In this document: in pieces, positions 17,289-26,343 of the stretch
How positions within the stretch are numbered: the first letter of the stretch is position 1
How the letters are laid out: the number at the start of each line of letters is the position of its first letter
Assembly: GCA_964638895.1 (NCBI GenBank)
Contig: CAZWYY010000005.1
Coordinates: 26,856-90,855, forward strand
Direction of reading: 5' to 3'
DNA length: 64,000 nucleotides
DNA from: JAFGGG01 sp964638895
Lineage (GTDB): Bacteria; Spirochaetota; Spirochaetia; SZUA-6; RPPD01
The notes under the pieces: generated by a model
Database searches by the model: none
Seen by the model: only the letters and a program-made list of their open reading frames with translations
What the model was told of the DNA's origin: nothing
Translations under genes and position numbers: made by a program

Positions 17289-18634
17289 AACTGAGATACA
17301 TCTTCTTTACTTCCCTCCGCTATTTCAAAGCCAGGAGAAAGAGTAAGGGGTTTGCCTCTTCACTGCTTTCCATTCTGGGGGTAACCGTCGGTGTTATGAC
17401 CCTTACGGCCGTACTGGCCGTGATGAACGGATTCCAGCTCAATTATATCAACAACATTCTAGAGATCAGCTCGTATCATATCCAGGTTTCTCCGCAAAAC
17501 GGCAGCCCCCTGCCGCGGGAGGTTGTTGATACTATAAGAAAACTCCCGGATGTCCAGAGCGTGGTGCCGTTCGCGGAAGACCAGGTGCTTATCGAGGGGT
17601 ATACCCATCAGCTGCAGGGCGGTGTGCTGCGCGGGGTTCCGGTTGATATCCTGCAAGAGGACCGGGGTTTTAAAAGCAGGATATTCGGCCAGACGACCCT
17701 GAATGACGCCGAGGCATCGGCGCGGTTTAACATTTCCGAGCCGTTTTCCGTGGTGATCGGAACGGTGCTGGCGAACCAATTACGTGTGCAGGAAGACGAT
17801 TATATCACGCTTACCTCTGTTTCGAACCTGTCTCTGGCGGATTCAGAGACACAGGAACGGCGGTTTAAGGTAAGCGGAATATTTAAAAGCGGGTATAACG
17901 AAATCGATAAAAACCTGCTTTTTGTTTCCCTGCAGACCGCCGGAAGATTTTTCCCATATGCCCTGAAACAGGGCCGGCTTGACCTGAATTACGGTATCAA
18001 GCTTAAAGACCGTTTTGCGGATACAGCGGTAAAACAACGGATTGAAGCGATAATCGGCACGGCCCCTTACCGGGTGCAGACTTGGCGGGATTTTAATAAA
18101 GGTTTTTTCGGTGCCCTTCTTATGGAAAAGATCATGATGATGGTGCTTGTGGGCCTGATCTTTATTGTGGTGGGATTCAATATTCTCAACTCATTAAGGC
18201 GAATGGTGTATGAGCGCAGGGAGGAGATAGGCATCCTCAAGGCCATCGGCTCCTCTCCCGGGGAGATACAATATATCTTTATTTTTGAGGGCTTCCTCAT
18301 AGGCTTGATCGGCGGCCTGACCGGCTTGATCCTGGGGTTGCTTGTGGCCGACCATATTAATGAAATTTTCGACCTGAGTGTGGCGGTCATCAACGCCTGT
18401 ATCGCGGGCCTGGAATATATCTGCGCGCCTTTCACCGGCCCCATATCCCTGGGCCGGGTTACCTCCCCCTTTTCGCCCGCGGTGTTCTACCTTAAGGAGG
18501 TACCGAGCAGGGTATTGTTCCCCGAATCAATGCTGATTTTTCTTTTTGCTCTCGCCTCCTCGGTGGGAGCGGCCTTCCTGGCCTCGCGGAATGTGGCGCG
18601 TATTAAACCCATTAAGGTATTGAGGTATGAGTAA
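17285..18634 (+). CDS. LolC/LolE-family lipoprotein-releasing permease (first copy)
   Basis: 449 residues of the FtsX/LolCE permease family: an N-terminal helix after a short cytoplasmic tail, a large periplasmic MacB-like domain (about 55-270), then three C-terminal helices (about 280-310, 330-360, 415-440) and the terminal IKPIKVLRYE. The GTG start (17285) overlaps the preceding TGA. With LolD and the second permease it would form an inner-membrane complex that extracts lipoproteins for transfer to the outer membrane, which fits the abundance of lipoprotein candidates nearby. The gene overlaps lolD by 8 nt. Confidence 0.88.
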   Translation: MKLRYIFFTSLRYFKARRKSKGFASSLLSILGVTVGVMTLTAVLAVMNGFQLNYINNILEISSYHIQVSPQNGSPLPREVVDTIRKLPDVQSVVPFAEDQVLIEGYTHQLQGGVLRGVPVDILQEDRGFKSRIFGQTTLNDAEASARFNISEPFSVVIGTVLANQLRVQEDDYITLTSVSNLSLADSETQERRFKVSGIFKSGYNEIDKNLLFVSLQTAGRFFPYALKQGRLDLNYGIKLKDRFADTAVKQRIEAIIGTAPYRVQTWRDFNKGFFGALLMEKIMMMVLVGLIFIVVGFNILNSLRRMVYERREEIGILKAIGSSPGEIQYIFIFEGFLIGLIGGLTGLILGLLVADHINEIFDLSVAVINACIAGLEYICAPFTGPISLGRVTSPFSPAVFYLKEVPSRVLFPESMLIFLFALASSVGAAFLASRNVARIKPIKVLRYE

Positions 18635-19313
18635 GACTATGAGTTTGATTGACATGACAACGGTTAAAAAAATCTATCACACCGGCGCAGAGGATCTCGA
18701 GGTGTTGCAGTCGATTGACCTTACGGTTGACCGGGGCCAGACCGTGCTCATCACCGGAGAGAGTGGTTCGGGAAAGAGTACCCTGCTTAACATGATCGGG
18801 GGCCTGGACGAAGTAAGCGCCGGGAAAATTGTGGTAAACGGTATTGCTATTACATCGCTTGACGAATACGAACTTACCGGCTATCGGAACAAGGTAATCG
18901 GTTTCATTTTTCAGTTTCATTACCTGCTAAAAGACTTTACGGCCCTGGAAAATGTCATGCTGCCATGTGTTATCGCCAATGACCGGCTTGGTGATGCGCG
19001 GGACAAAGCGCTGAAACTGTTGAATGACGTGGGGCTTGCCCAAAGAAAGGACCATTATCCCTCACAGTTGTCGGGCGGAGAAAGGCAGCGCGTTGCCGTG
19101 GCCCGCGCATTAATCAACAGCCCAGAACTGATATTGGCGGATGAGCCCACGGGAAACCTGGATGAGAAAAATTCCGATATTGTGCTGAAACTGCTTTTTG
19201 AGCTTGTGGGCCGTTATAATAAAACCATGGTCATGGTAACCCATGACACCGGGATTATCAGGATGGGAAACAAAAGCTATCTGCTGGAACACGGGGTGCT
19301 CAAGGACAAATGA
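18627..19313 (+). CDS. lolD: LolD-type ABC ATPase of the lipoprotein-releasing complex
   Basis: 228 residues with all ABC motifs: Walker A GESGSGKST, Q-loop FIFQFHYLL, signature LSGGERQRVAVARAL, Walker B LILADEPTGNLD and the H-loop TH. The LolD/MacB subfamily is indicated by the FQFHYLL region and by the flanking permeases. It powers lipoprotein release by the two LolC/E-type permeases. It overlaps the gene before (8 nt) and the gene after (ATGA), so the three are clearly one translational unit. Confidence 0.93.
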   Translation: MSKTMSLIDMTTVKKIYHTGAEDLEVLQSIDLTVDRGQTVLITGESGSGKSTLLNMIGGLDEVSAGKIVVNGIAITSLDEYELTGYRNKVIGFIFQFHYLLKDFTALENVMLPCVIANDRLGDARDKALKLLNDVGLAQRKDHYPSQLSGGERQRVAVARALINSPELILADEPTGNLDEKNSDIVLKLLFELVGRYNKTMVMVTHDTGIIRMGNKSYLLEHGVLKDK

Positions 19314-20644
19314 GTATTAAAACAGCATTGCTTTTTGCCATGAACATCTTCAGAAGCAGAAATAAAGGGAGCAATGAGTTCCGCCACCATATGCTGAGCT
19401 CGATTTTGGGTATCGCCCTGAGTCTGATTCCGGTTATCGTCGTGCTGGAGGCGGCCTCAGGGATGATCGAGGGGATTACCTCGCGCTTTCTAGAGTTTGA
19501 TACCTTTCATTTTCAGGCGAGATTGTTTTATAACCTGGACCCGGAGCGGCTGCAAAATATTATTCAGGAAATCAGGACCGTCCCGGAGGTAACCGGTGTA
19601 ATCGTCGAACGGCAGGGGTTGGGTTTGATTTTTTCGGGCGGCAAAAAAAATATCGTCAATGTACGGGCCGTGCCCGCGGACCTCTACGCCAGCGATCCGG
19701 GCTTCAGGCGGTATGTGAGTCTGGTTGTGGGCTCCTTTGCCCTGGACAAGCCGAGATCGGTTGTCATCGGCGGGTCTTTAGCCGACGAGTTGCGGCTCAA
19801 GGTGGGGGATACGCTTAAAATACTCACCTATGCCTATGAAACCGTCGGAGGCACAACCCGGATAACCCCGCGGCCCAACAGGCTTACCATCACGGGTATA
19901 TATTCCGTAGGCTACCAGGAGCTGGACAAGGCCTCCGTGTTTATCTCGTTCGCCACGGGCAGGCGCATGCTGGCGTTTAACCAGTCCGATGAATTTCTCA
20001 AGATAAAGGTATCCGATCCGTACAAGGATGTTTCGGCCACGGAAGAGAGAATAAGGGAAAGTATTACCGATAACTTTGACATAGGCTCCGTAAACTCCTG
20101 GTATGAAATGAGGGAAAATCATTACAAGGCATATGAAACCACCAAGTGGCTGTTGTTGTTTATCATGATGCTTATCGTGCTGGTTGCCGCGGTGAATATC
20201 TCATCCTCCATGGTGATGGTTGTTATGGACAAGGTACAAGAGATCGGCATCTTGAAAAGCATGGGTGCGGGTCCGGGAACCATAACGCTTTCTTTCATTA
20301 TTATCGGCTTTTTAAGCGGGTTTGTCGGCACGGTGTGCGGCACCTTCCTGGGTCTGCTAATTGCGGTCAATATCAATGAGGTCATACAGGGAATCGAGGT
20401 GGTGATAAATATTTTTATATCGTTCGGAAGTAAAATGCTTGAACCGGTTATCGGACCTCAGCATATGGATTACATATATCTACTGAACCCCGAATTTTAT
20501 CTGGAAAAAATACCCATTCGTCTGGAGTTCCGATATATGATGATCATCGGGTTTACGGCTTTGTTTTTATCGGTCTGTTTTGCTTACCTTCCGGCGCGCA
20601 TGGCCGGCAGGATCAAGCCCCTGGAAGTGATCCGCAAACATTAA
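19310..20644 (+). CDS. LolC/LolE-family permease (second copy)
   Basis: 444 residues, same plan as the first permease: N-terminal helix, periplasmic MacB-like domain, three C-terminal helices and the terminal IKPLEVIRKH. The two differ in sequence, so they likely form a LolC-LolE heterodimer rather than a recent duplication. Which is C and which is E cannot be decided here. The ATG overlaps the lolD stop (ATGA). It is the last gene of the run starting at prfB or earlier; an A+T-rich gap of 101 nt follows. Confidence 0.88.
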   Translation: MSIKTALLFAMNIFRSRNKGSNEFRHHMLSSILGIALSLIPVIVVLEAASGMIEGITSRFLEFDTFHFQARLFYNLDPERLQNIIQEIRTVPEVTGVIVERQGLGLIFSGGKKNIVNVRAVPADLYASDPGFRRYVSLVVGSFALDKPRSVVIGGSLADELRLKVGDTLKILTYAYETVGGTTRITPRPNRLTITGIYSVGYQELDKASVFISFATGRRMLAFNQSDEFLKIKVSDPYKDVSATEERIRESITDNFDIGSVNSWYEMRENHYKAYETTKWLLLFIMMLIVLVAAVNISSSMVMVVMDKVQEIGILKSMGAGPGTITLSFIIIGFLSGFVGTVCGTFLGLLIAVNINEVIQGIEVVINIFISFGSKMLEPVIGPQHMDYIYLLNPEFYLEKIPIRLEFRYMMIIGFTALFLSVCFAYLPARMAGRIKPLEVIRKH

Positions 20645-20654
20645 CCGGATATTG

Positions 20655-20684
20655 TTGCCGTTTTCCCGATTAAATAGTTATATT
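20655..20684 (+). promoter_or_regulatory. candidate promoter of the mcsA-mcsB-clpC operon
   Basis: TTGCCG (20655-20660) and TATATT (20679-20684) with an 18-nt spacer in an A+T-rich gap. No CtsR-like direct heptad repeat was recognised near it. A GGAAG SD precedes the mcsA ATG. Confidence 0.4.
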
Positions 20685-20745
20685 GTGTAAATATTTTATT
20701 ATATTTTTATCCAAAATTTCATATACTTAAAGCAGGAAGAGTAAA

Positions 20746-21252
20746 ATGACCTGTGAGATTTGTTGTATAAGGGACGCTGTTTTTCACATCAAGCAGATAG
20801 TGGGTAAGGAAGAAATTGAGCTTCATCTCTGTCAGAGCTGCGCCGCGGTACGGGGCATCAACACGAGTATGGAGAATAAGGAGTTTTCCATAGGGGAGTT
20901 GCTCAACAACCTGATGGATCTCAAATCCAACCTGAAAAAAAGCCAAGTGAAAACCGTATGCCCAAAATGCAAGTACACCTTTGAAAAATTCAAGAAAACC
21001 GGGCGATTGGGCTGTACCGAATGTTTTAACGTATTTTCCAAACAGATACGGGTGCTGATGCACAAAATGTTCGGCAGTATTTCTCATAAGGGGAAGTACC
21101 CGTTAAAATTGCAGGCTTATAAAATGTATGTGGATGATATCCAGAGTCTGAAGATGCGGCTGGAGGAGGCGCTGGAGCGTGAAGATTATGAGGAGGCCGC
21201 GGTTATCAGGGACAAGATCAAGATCATGCAGGAAAAGGTGGGGGAAAAGTAA
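20746..21252 (+). CDS. mcsA: McsA, zinc-finger activator of the protein-arginine kinase
   Basis: 168 residues. Two pairs of zinc fingers are visible: CEICC...LCQSC near the N-terminus and CPKC...GCTEC around residues 72-100. They are followed by a C-terminal UVR motif (LEREDYEEAAVIRDKIKIM). In Bacillus, McsA activates McsB and acts with ClpCP in degrading arginine-phosphorylated proteins. The SD GCAGGAAG is well placed. It is followed by mcsB one base after the stop. This is the first gene of the operon; the ctsR repressor gene usually found before it in Firmicutes is absent. Confidence 0.92.
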   Translation: MTCEICCIRDAVFHIKQIVGKEEIELHLCQSCAAVRGINTSMENKEFSIGELLNNLMDLKSNLKKSQVKTVCPKCKYTFEKFKKTGRLGCTECFNVFSKQIRVLMHKMFGSISHKGKYPLKLQAYKMYVDDIQSLKMRLEEALEREDYEEAAVIRDKIKIMQEKVGEK

Positions 21253-21253
21253 C

Positions 21254-22324
21254 ATGACCCGGCCAGACATCAGTACAGCGGGGACGTGGTTCGACAGGCA
21301 GGGGCCGAATGATGACGTGGTCCTTTCCAGCCGGGTCAGGCTGTCGCGCAACCTGGCGGGTTTCTGTTTTCCGGGACTTCTTTCTTTTAACGAGGAAGAA
21401 AAGGTAAAGGATCTGATTGTAAACGCCGTCTCGCGCCTGCAGGATAAAAATGATTTTCAAATTTATTACCTGGATTCCTTGAAACCCCTGGCCAGGAAGC
21501 TGCTTTTGGAAAAGAACCTGATTACCCAGGAGTTTTCAATAGCCAACAACAAGGTTGTGATTCTGGGGACACTTGACGCAACATGTGGTATGATTAATGA
21601 AACGGATCATCTTAAACTGGCGGCCTTTTCCTGCGGCCTTTCACTGCAGGATGCGTATAAAAGCGTGGATACCATAGACGTGGGACTGGAGGCAAATCTC
21701 AATTACGCGGTATCCCTGGAATGGGGGTATCTGAGCTCGGCCTTAACCAATATCGGCACCGGCATGAGGGCCTCACTTATGCTGCATCTACCGGCCCTGG
21801 TGTCTACATCACTGATTTCAAAGGCCATTAAAACAATCGTGCAGCTGGGGGTTTCCATAAAGGGGTTCTTCAGCGACGGCCAGGATTCGTTAGGAGACAT
21901 ATACCAGATTTCCAACCAGGTTTCGGTGGGGGTAAGTGAAAAAGAAATCCTGGAAAACCTTGAAGATATCGCGCTTCAATTAGTAAATTATGAAAGAAAG
22001 GCAAGAGAGGAGATGCTGAAGAAGGAGCGTGTCACCGTGCTTGATAAAATATTCAGGGCGCTGGGCATTCTGCTTTACTGTCGCAGCCTTGCGGCCAAAG
22101 AGGCTATCGGCTTGCTTTCCACGGTAAGAATGGGACTGGCGTTGAATCTGCTTAAAGGCATAGATCTGCATATCATCACGGGGTTGATTTTTACCATCCA
22201 AAAGTACCATATTATAAATATGCTTGGAGATGACGAAGAGATTGATAACATGCTTGTAGACTATACAAGGGCGAAACTTATCAGAGAGACTCTGTCTACC
22301 ATAGAAATAAGCGGAGGGGAATAA
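21254..22324 (+). CDS. mcsB: McsB, protein arginine kinase
   Basis: 356 residues of the ATP:guanido phosphotransferase family from ATG 21254; the frame extends upstream to 21179 but that part overlaps mcsA and is not family-like. It has the nucleotide-binding SSRVRLSRNLAGF element and the family's central DHL-x3-F region (TDHLKLAAFSCG). McsB phosphorylates arginine residues to mark proteins for ClpC-ClpP. One nucleotide is shared with the clpC start (TAATG), so synthesis of kinase and unfoldase is coupled. Confidence 0.93.
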   Translation: MTRPDISTAGTWFDRQGPNDDVVLSSRVRLSRNLAGFCFPGLLSFNEEEKVKDLIVNAVSRLQDKNDFQIYYLDSLKPLARKLLLEKNLITQEFSIANNKVVILGTLDATCGMINETDHLKLAAFSCGLSLQDAYKSVDTIDVGLEANLNYAVSLEWGYLSSALTNIGTGMRASLMLHLPALVSTSLISKAIKTIVQLGVSIKGFFSDGQDSLGDIYQISNQVSVGVSEKEILENLEDIALQLVNYERKAREEMLKKERVTVLDKIFRALGILLYCRSLAAKEAIGLLSTVRMGLALNLLKGIDLHIITGLIFTIQKYHIINMLGDDEEIDNMLVDYTRAKLIRETLSTIEISGGE

Positions 22325-24813
22325 TGTTTAAAGGATTGACCGAACGCGCCAGAAAGGTACTGACAATCTTAGCCCAGGAAGAGGCCAGACGCTTTAACGC
22401 CGATCAGCTGCTGCCTGAACACGTTGTACTGGCCCTGCTGCGGGACGGCGACGGTGTGGCCGTCAAGGCGTTGCAGCGGATCAAGGTTGACATTACCGAC
22501 ATGCAGGAGGAGATCGAGCGCAGCCTGCCCAAAAAGAAGGGCGGAATAATCATCGGGGCCGTAAGCCCCTCCAAAAGGGGTAAGCGGCTGCTTGAGGTTT
22601 CGGCCGAGGAAGCCAAAACCATGGGCCATGAGTATATCGGCACCGAGCACCTGCTTATCGCCGCGGCCAAGGAACCGGGCAGCATCACGTCGCGTTACCT
22701 CTCCAAGCTGAATATAGACGCCGAGCTGCTGCGCGAGGTAATCCTGCGCATGAGCGGTGTGGGAGAAGTGGGCGATCGGGAGCTGTACAAAAAAAAATCG
22801 CTTTCGTTTTATAAAAAAAACACACCCACACTTGATGAGTTCTCAAGGGACCTCACCACCCTGGCCAAGGACGGGAAGCTTGATCCTGTAATAGGCAGGA
22901 TAAAGGAAATAGAACGGGTTATTCAGATTCTGGCGCGCCGCACCAAGAACAACCCCGTGCTTATCGGCGATCCGGGGGTGGGCAAGACGGCGATCGTGGA
23001 AGGCCTGGCCCAGCGCATTATAGACAGCACGGCGCCTGAGGTACTGTTGGGCAAACGCGTCCTGATTCTGGACCTGGCATCGCTTGTGGCCGGGACCAAA
23101 TACAGGGGGGAGTTCGAGGAACGCTTAAAGCGCGTTATGAAAGAAATAATCACCGCTGAGAACATCATCCTTTTTATCGATGAGCTTCATACCATCATCG
23201 GCGCGGGCGGCGCGGAGGGCGCCATAGACGCTTCCAATATGCTCAAACCAGCCTTGTCACGCGGTGAGCTGCAGTGCATCGGGGCCACCACCCTGAACGA
23301 GTATAAGAAATACATCGAGAAGGACGCGGCCCTGGAGCGGAGATTCCAGACGATTTTTGTGCGCGAACCCAGTGTGGAAGAAACCATAGAGATTCTTAAA
23401 GGGATCAAATGCCGCTACGAGGAGTACCACAAGGTACAATACACTGAAGAAGCCCTGGATGCCGCGGCCGTACTCTCGGCCCGGTACGTCAACGAAAGGC
23501 ACCTGCCGGACAAGGCCATCGATCTCATTGATGAGGCCGGGGCGCGCAAACGCATTAAAAACAACGTGAAACCAAAGGAGCTTATCGATCTTGAGCGTGA
23601 GATCGAGCGCCTGACCATAGATAAGATAAACCTGGTCAACACCCAGAACTACGAAAAGGCGGCCTCGGTCCGGGATACGGTGTTAAAACTCAAGGAAAAG
23701 GTGGGCGAGCTCAAAGACAACTGGGAAACCGATATTAAAACCGAAGAGAACCTGGTGACCGACGAGGACGTACAGCATATTCTGGCCACCATGACGGATA
23801 TCCCCTTGTCGCGCATCGTACAGAAGGAGTCCGAGCGTCTGCTCAATATCGAAGAGGAGTTGCACAGAAAGATCATCTCCCAGGACGAGGCGATCAATGT
23901 GGTGGCCTCGGCCATCCGCAGGTCCCGTACGGGATTAAGCTCACCGAGAAGGCCGCTGGGATCGTTTATTTTTTTGGGACCCACGGGAGTAGGAAAAACC
24001 CTGCTGGCAAAGACCTTGGCGGAGTTTTTGTTCGGCGATCAGGATGCATTGGTGCGGATCGACATGTCCGATTTTATGGAGAAGCATAACGTGTCCAGGC
24101 TTGTGGGTGCGCCCCCGGGATACATCGGATATGAAGAAGGCGGGCTTTTAACCGAGAAAATACGCAGAAGGCCCTACAGCGTTATCCTGCTTGACGAGAT
24201 CGAGAAGGCCCATCCCGACGTCTTCAATCTGTTACTGCAGATCCTGGAAGAGGGGCAGTTGCAGGACAACCTGGGCCATATTGTTTCCTTCCGCAACACC
24301 GTGCTGATCATGACCTCGAACGTGGGCGCGCGCGACATCAACAGGGACACGGCATTGGGCTTCCGCAATGAGGACGGCATCATGAACTACAGAGATATAA
24401 AGTCGTCCGCCATGAGCGAGCTGAAAAAGGCCTTTAATCCCGAGTTCTTGAACCGCATAGATGAGATTGTGGTGTTTCACAGCCTGAAAAGGGAGCATCT
24501 GCAGAAAATCCTCGATATCATGATTGCGGAAATAGAAGAACGCGTACTGGAGATGCACATTGCGCTTGAGTTCAGAAAAAAAGCCAAGGATTATCTGATC
24601 ACCAAGGGCTACGATGAAAAATACGGCGCACGGCCCCTGCGCAGAACCCTGCAGAAGGATGTTGAGGACCCGCTTTCACTGGAGATTCTGAAAGGGAAGT
24701 TCAAAAGCGGCGATCATATAATCGTGGACATCCGGAATGAAAAACTGGCCTTCAGGCTGAAAAAACGGCAGATCCAGGCGGACGAGAAAAAACTGGAAAG
24801 CATTAAAGGCTAA
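22324..24813 (+). CDS. clpC: ClpC, AAA+ unfoldase of the Clp protease
   Basis: 829 residues with the Clp N-domain (about 1-145), first AAA+ module (Walker A GDPGVGKTA near 220, Walker B LFIDELH), a middle domain containing a UVR motif (NYEKAASVRDTVLKLKEK), a second AAA+ module (GPTGVGKTL, LLDEIEKAHPD) and the C-terminal small domain. The middle domain marks it as ClpC rather than ClpA or ClpB. It would unfold arginine-phosphorylated substrates and pass them to ClpP. Start ATG overlaps the mcsB stop. Confidence 0.95.
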   Translation: MFKGLTERARKVLTILAQEEARRFNADQLLPEHVVLALLRDGDGVAVKALQRIKVDITDMQEEIERSLPKKKGGIIIGAVSPSKRGKRLLEVSAEEAKTMGHEYIGTEHLLIAAAKEPGSITSRYLSKLNIDAELLREVILRMSGVGEVGDRELYKKKSLSFYKKNTPTLDEFSRDLTTLAKDGKLDPVIGRIKEIERVIQILARRTKNNPVLIGDPGVGKTAIVEGLAQRIIDSTAPEVLLGKRVLILDLASLVAGTKYRGEFEERLKRVMKEIITAENIILFIDELHTIIGAGGAEGAIDASNMLKPALSRGELQCIGATTLNEYKKYIEKDAALERRFQTIFVREPSVEETIEILKGIKCRYEEYHKVQYTEEALDAAAVLSARYVNERHLPDKAIDLIDEAGARKRIKNNVKPKELIDLEREIERLTIDKINLVNTQNYEKAASVRDTVLKLKEKVGELKDNWETDIKTEENLVTDEDVQHILATMTDIPLSRIVQKESERLLNIEEELHRKIISQDEAINVVASAIRRSRTGLSSPRRPLGSFIFLGPTGVGKTLLAKTLAEFLFGDQDALVRIDMSDFMEKHNVSRLVGAPPGYIGYEEGGLLTEKIRRRPYSVILLDEIEKAHPDVFNLLLQILEEGQLQDNLGHIVSFRNTVLIMTSNVGARDINRDTALGFRNEDGIMNYRDIKSSAMSELKKAFNPEFLNRIDEIVVFHSLKREHLQKILDIMIAEIEERVLEMHIALEFRKKAKDYLITKGYDEKYGARPLRRTLQKDVEDPLSLEILKGKFKSGDHIIVDIRNEKLAFRLKKRQIQADEKKLESIKG

Positions 24814-24860
24814 AAAACATCCTGATTTTTTCGTAACAAAGGTTTATTCCGTATACGCTC

Positions 24861-24891
24861 TTGCAAAAAGTCCGACGATATGTACTATAAT
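24861..24891 (+). promoter_or_regulatory. promoter of murC with consensus -10, leaderless arrangement
   Basis: TTGCAA (24861-24866), 19-nt spacer, perfect TATAAT (24886-24891). The ATG at 24898 lies 6 nt downstream, where transcription should start. No SD is present. Confidence 0.55.
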
Positions 24892-24897
24892 CTTACC

Positions 24898-26343
24898 ATG
24901 CAGTATACGAATATGCGTATTCATATGGTCGGCATTAAGGGCGTAGGCATGACCGCCCTTACCGAGATTCTGGTTTCCCGCGGGGCACGCGTAAGCGGTT
25001 CGGACACGTCAGAAGTGTTTTATACGGACGCTATCCTAAAAAAACTCGGCGTGCCGTATAACGAGGAGTTCCTTGAATCGCATATAACGGAAGGACTGGA
25101 CCTGGTGGTTCATTCCGCGGCCTACTCCGCGGACACAAATCCGGAGCTGCTGGCCGCATCCCGTTTGAACATACCGGTTGTTTCCTACCCCGAGGCTTTG
25201 GGCGCCTTGTCCGCCGAAACGGACGCCAGCGGTATCGCCGGCGTTCACGGGAAAACCACCACCACCGCTATCGCGGGAACGGTTCTCAAACAGCTGAAAC
25301 TACCGGTGACCGTGCTGGTAGGCTCACAGGTTCCTTCCCTGGATTACGCCTCCACCTATACGGGCGGCCGTAAGTATTTTGTGGCGGAAACCTGCGAGTA
25401 CCGCCGGAATTTTCTCACGTTCAGGCCCTCCCGCATAATTATCACCAGTATCGAACCGGATCACCTTGATTATTTCAAGGACCTGGACGACATTATCGAA
25501 GCCTTTGTTTCATATGCCGGTCTGCTCCCGGAGGGCGGGGAGCTGATATATCATTATGATGATTCCGGTGCGAGCAGGGCCGTGGAGCTGATACGAAAAA
25601 AGCGCCCGGACATCGATTGCATTCCCTACGGGTCTGGCGCGCAGGGGCCTTTTCGCGTTTCACGCATCAGAATAAAGCCCGGAAAAACGCTTTTCCGCCT
25701 GGACGGCTTCCGGGGTGATTTTGAAATCCATATTCCGGGGGAACATACCGTGTATGACGCGGCGGCCGCAATCGCCCTGGCCCTGCGGATAGTAAAAAAA
25801 GAAACCATTACGGTAACCGGTTCACTGGTGCGGGCCGTTAAACAGGGGCTCTTGGAGTTTAAGGGCAGTAAGCGCAGGAGCGAGATCATAGGTCAGGCCG
25901 CGGGAATCCTGTTTATGGATGATTACGCGCATCATCCCACGGCCGTACGCACCACACTCGCGGGCCTGAAAGCGTATTATCCCCACAGGCGGGTCGTGGC
26001 GGATTTTATGTCACACACCTACTCGCGCACAAAAGCGCTTTTGCCGGAGTTCGGAACCTGCTTTGCCCACGCGGATGAGGTGGTTCTGCATAAAATATAC
26101 GCCTCGGCGCGTGAAAAAGACACCGGAGAAATATCAGGACATGATCTTTTTGCAGAAGTAAAACGGCACCATAACACAGTTAAATATTTTGAGGAGGCAA
26201 CGGACGCACTGCCCTATTTGAAAGATAGTCTTAAAGACGGCGATCTGTTCATCACCATGGGCGCGGGCAACAACTGGACTATCGGCAGGGAGCTTTTTAC
26301 CCACTTCTCAAGGCAGGCGGAATCCGGAGGAGGACCCCTATGA
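24898..26343 (+). CDS. murC: UDP-N-acetylmuramate--L-alanine ligase
   Basis: 481 residues from ATG 24898, preferred over the earlier ATG at 24880 because that one lies upstream of the TATAAT box. Mur ligase plan: N-terminal UDP-binding domain (MVGIKGVGMTALTEIL), ATP-binding loop GVHGKTTTT, central motifs VAETCEYRRNFL and EPDHLDYFKD, and the C-terminal DDYAHHPTA. The N-terminal GIKGVGM and HH motif indicate MurC rather than MurD-F; Mpl is a less likely alternative. It adds L-Ala to UDP-MurNAc in peptidoglycan synthesis. Overlaps yicC by ATGA. Confidence 0.88.
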   Translation: MQYTNMRIHMVGIKGVGMTALTEILVSRGARVSGSDTSEVFYTDAILKKLGVPYNEEFLESHITEGLDLVVHSAAYSADTNPELLAASRLNIPVVSYPEALGALSAETDASGIAGVHGKTTTTAIAGTVLKQLKLPVTVLVGSQVPSLDYASTYTGGRKYFVAETCEYRRNFLTFRPSRIIITSIEPDHLDYFKDLDDIIEAFVSYAGLLPEGGELIYHYDDSGASRAVELIRKKRPDIDCIPYGSGAQGPFRVSRIRIKPGKTLFRLDGFRGDFEIHIPGEHTVYDAAAAIALALRIVKKETITVTGSLVRAVKQGLLEFKGSKRRSEIIGQAAGILFMDDYAHHPTAVRTTLAGLKAYYPHRRVVADFMSHTYSRTKALLPEFGTCFAHADEVVLHKIYASAREKDTGEISGHDLFAEVKRHHNTVKYFEEATDALPYLKDSLKDGDLFITMGAGNNWTIGRELFTHFSRQAESGGGPL

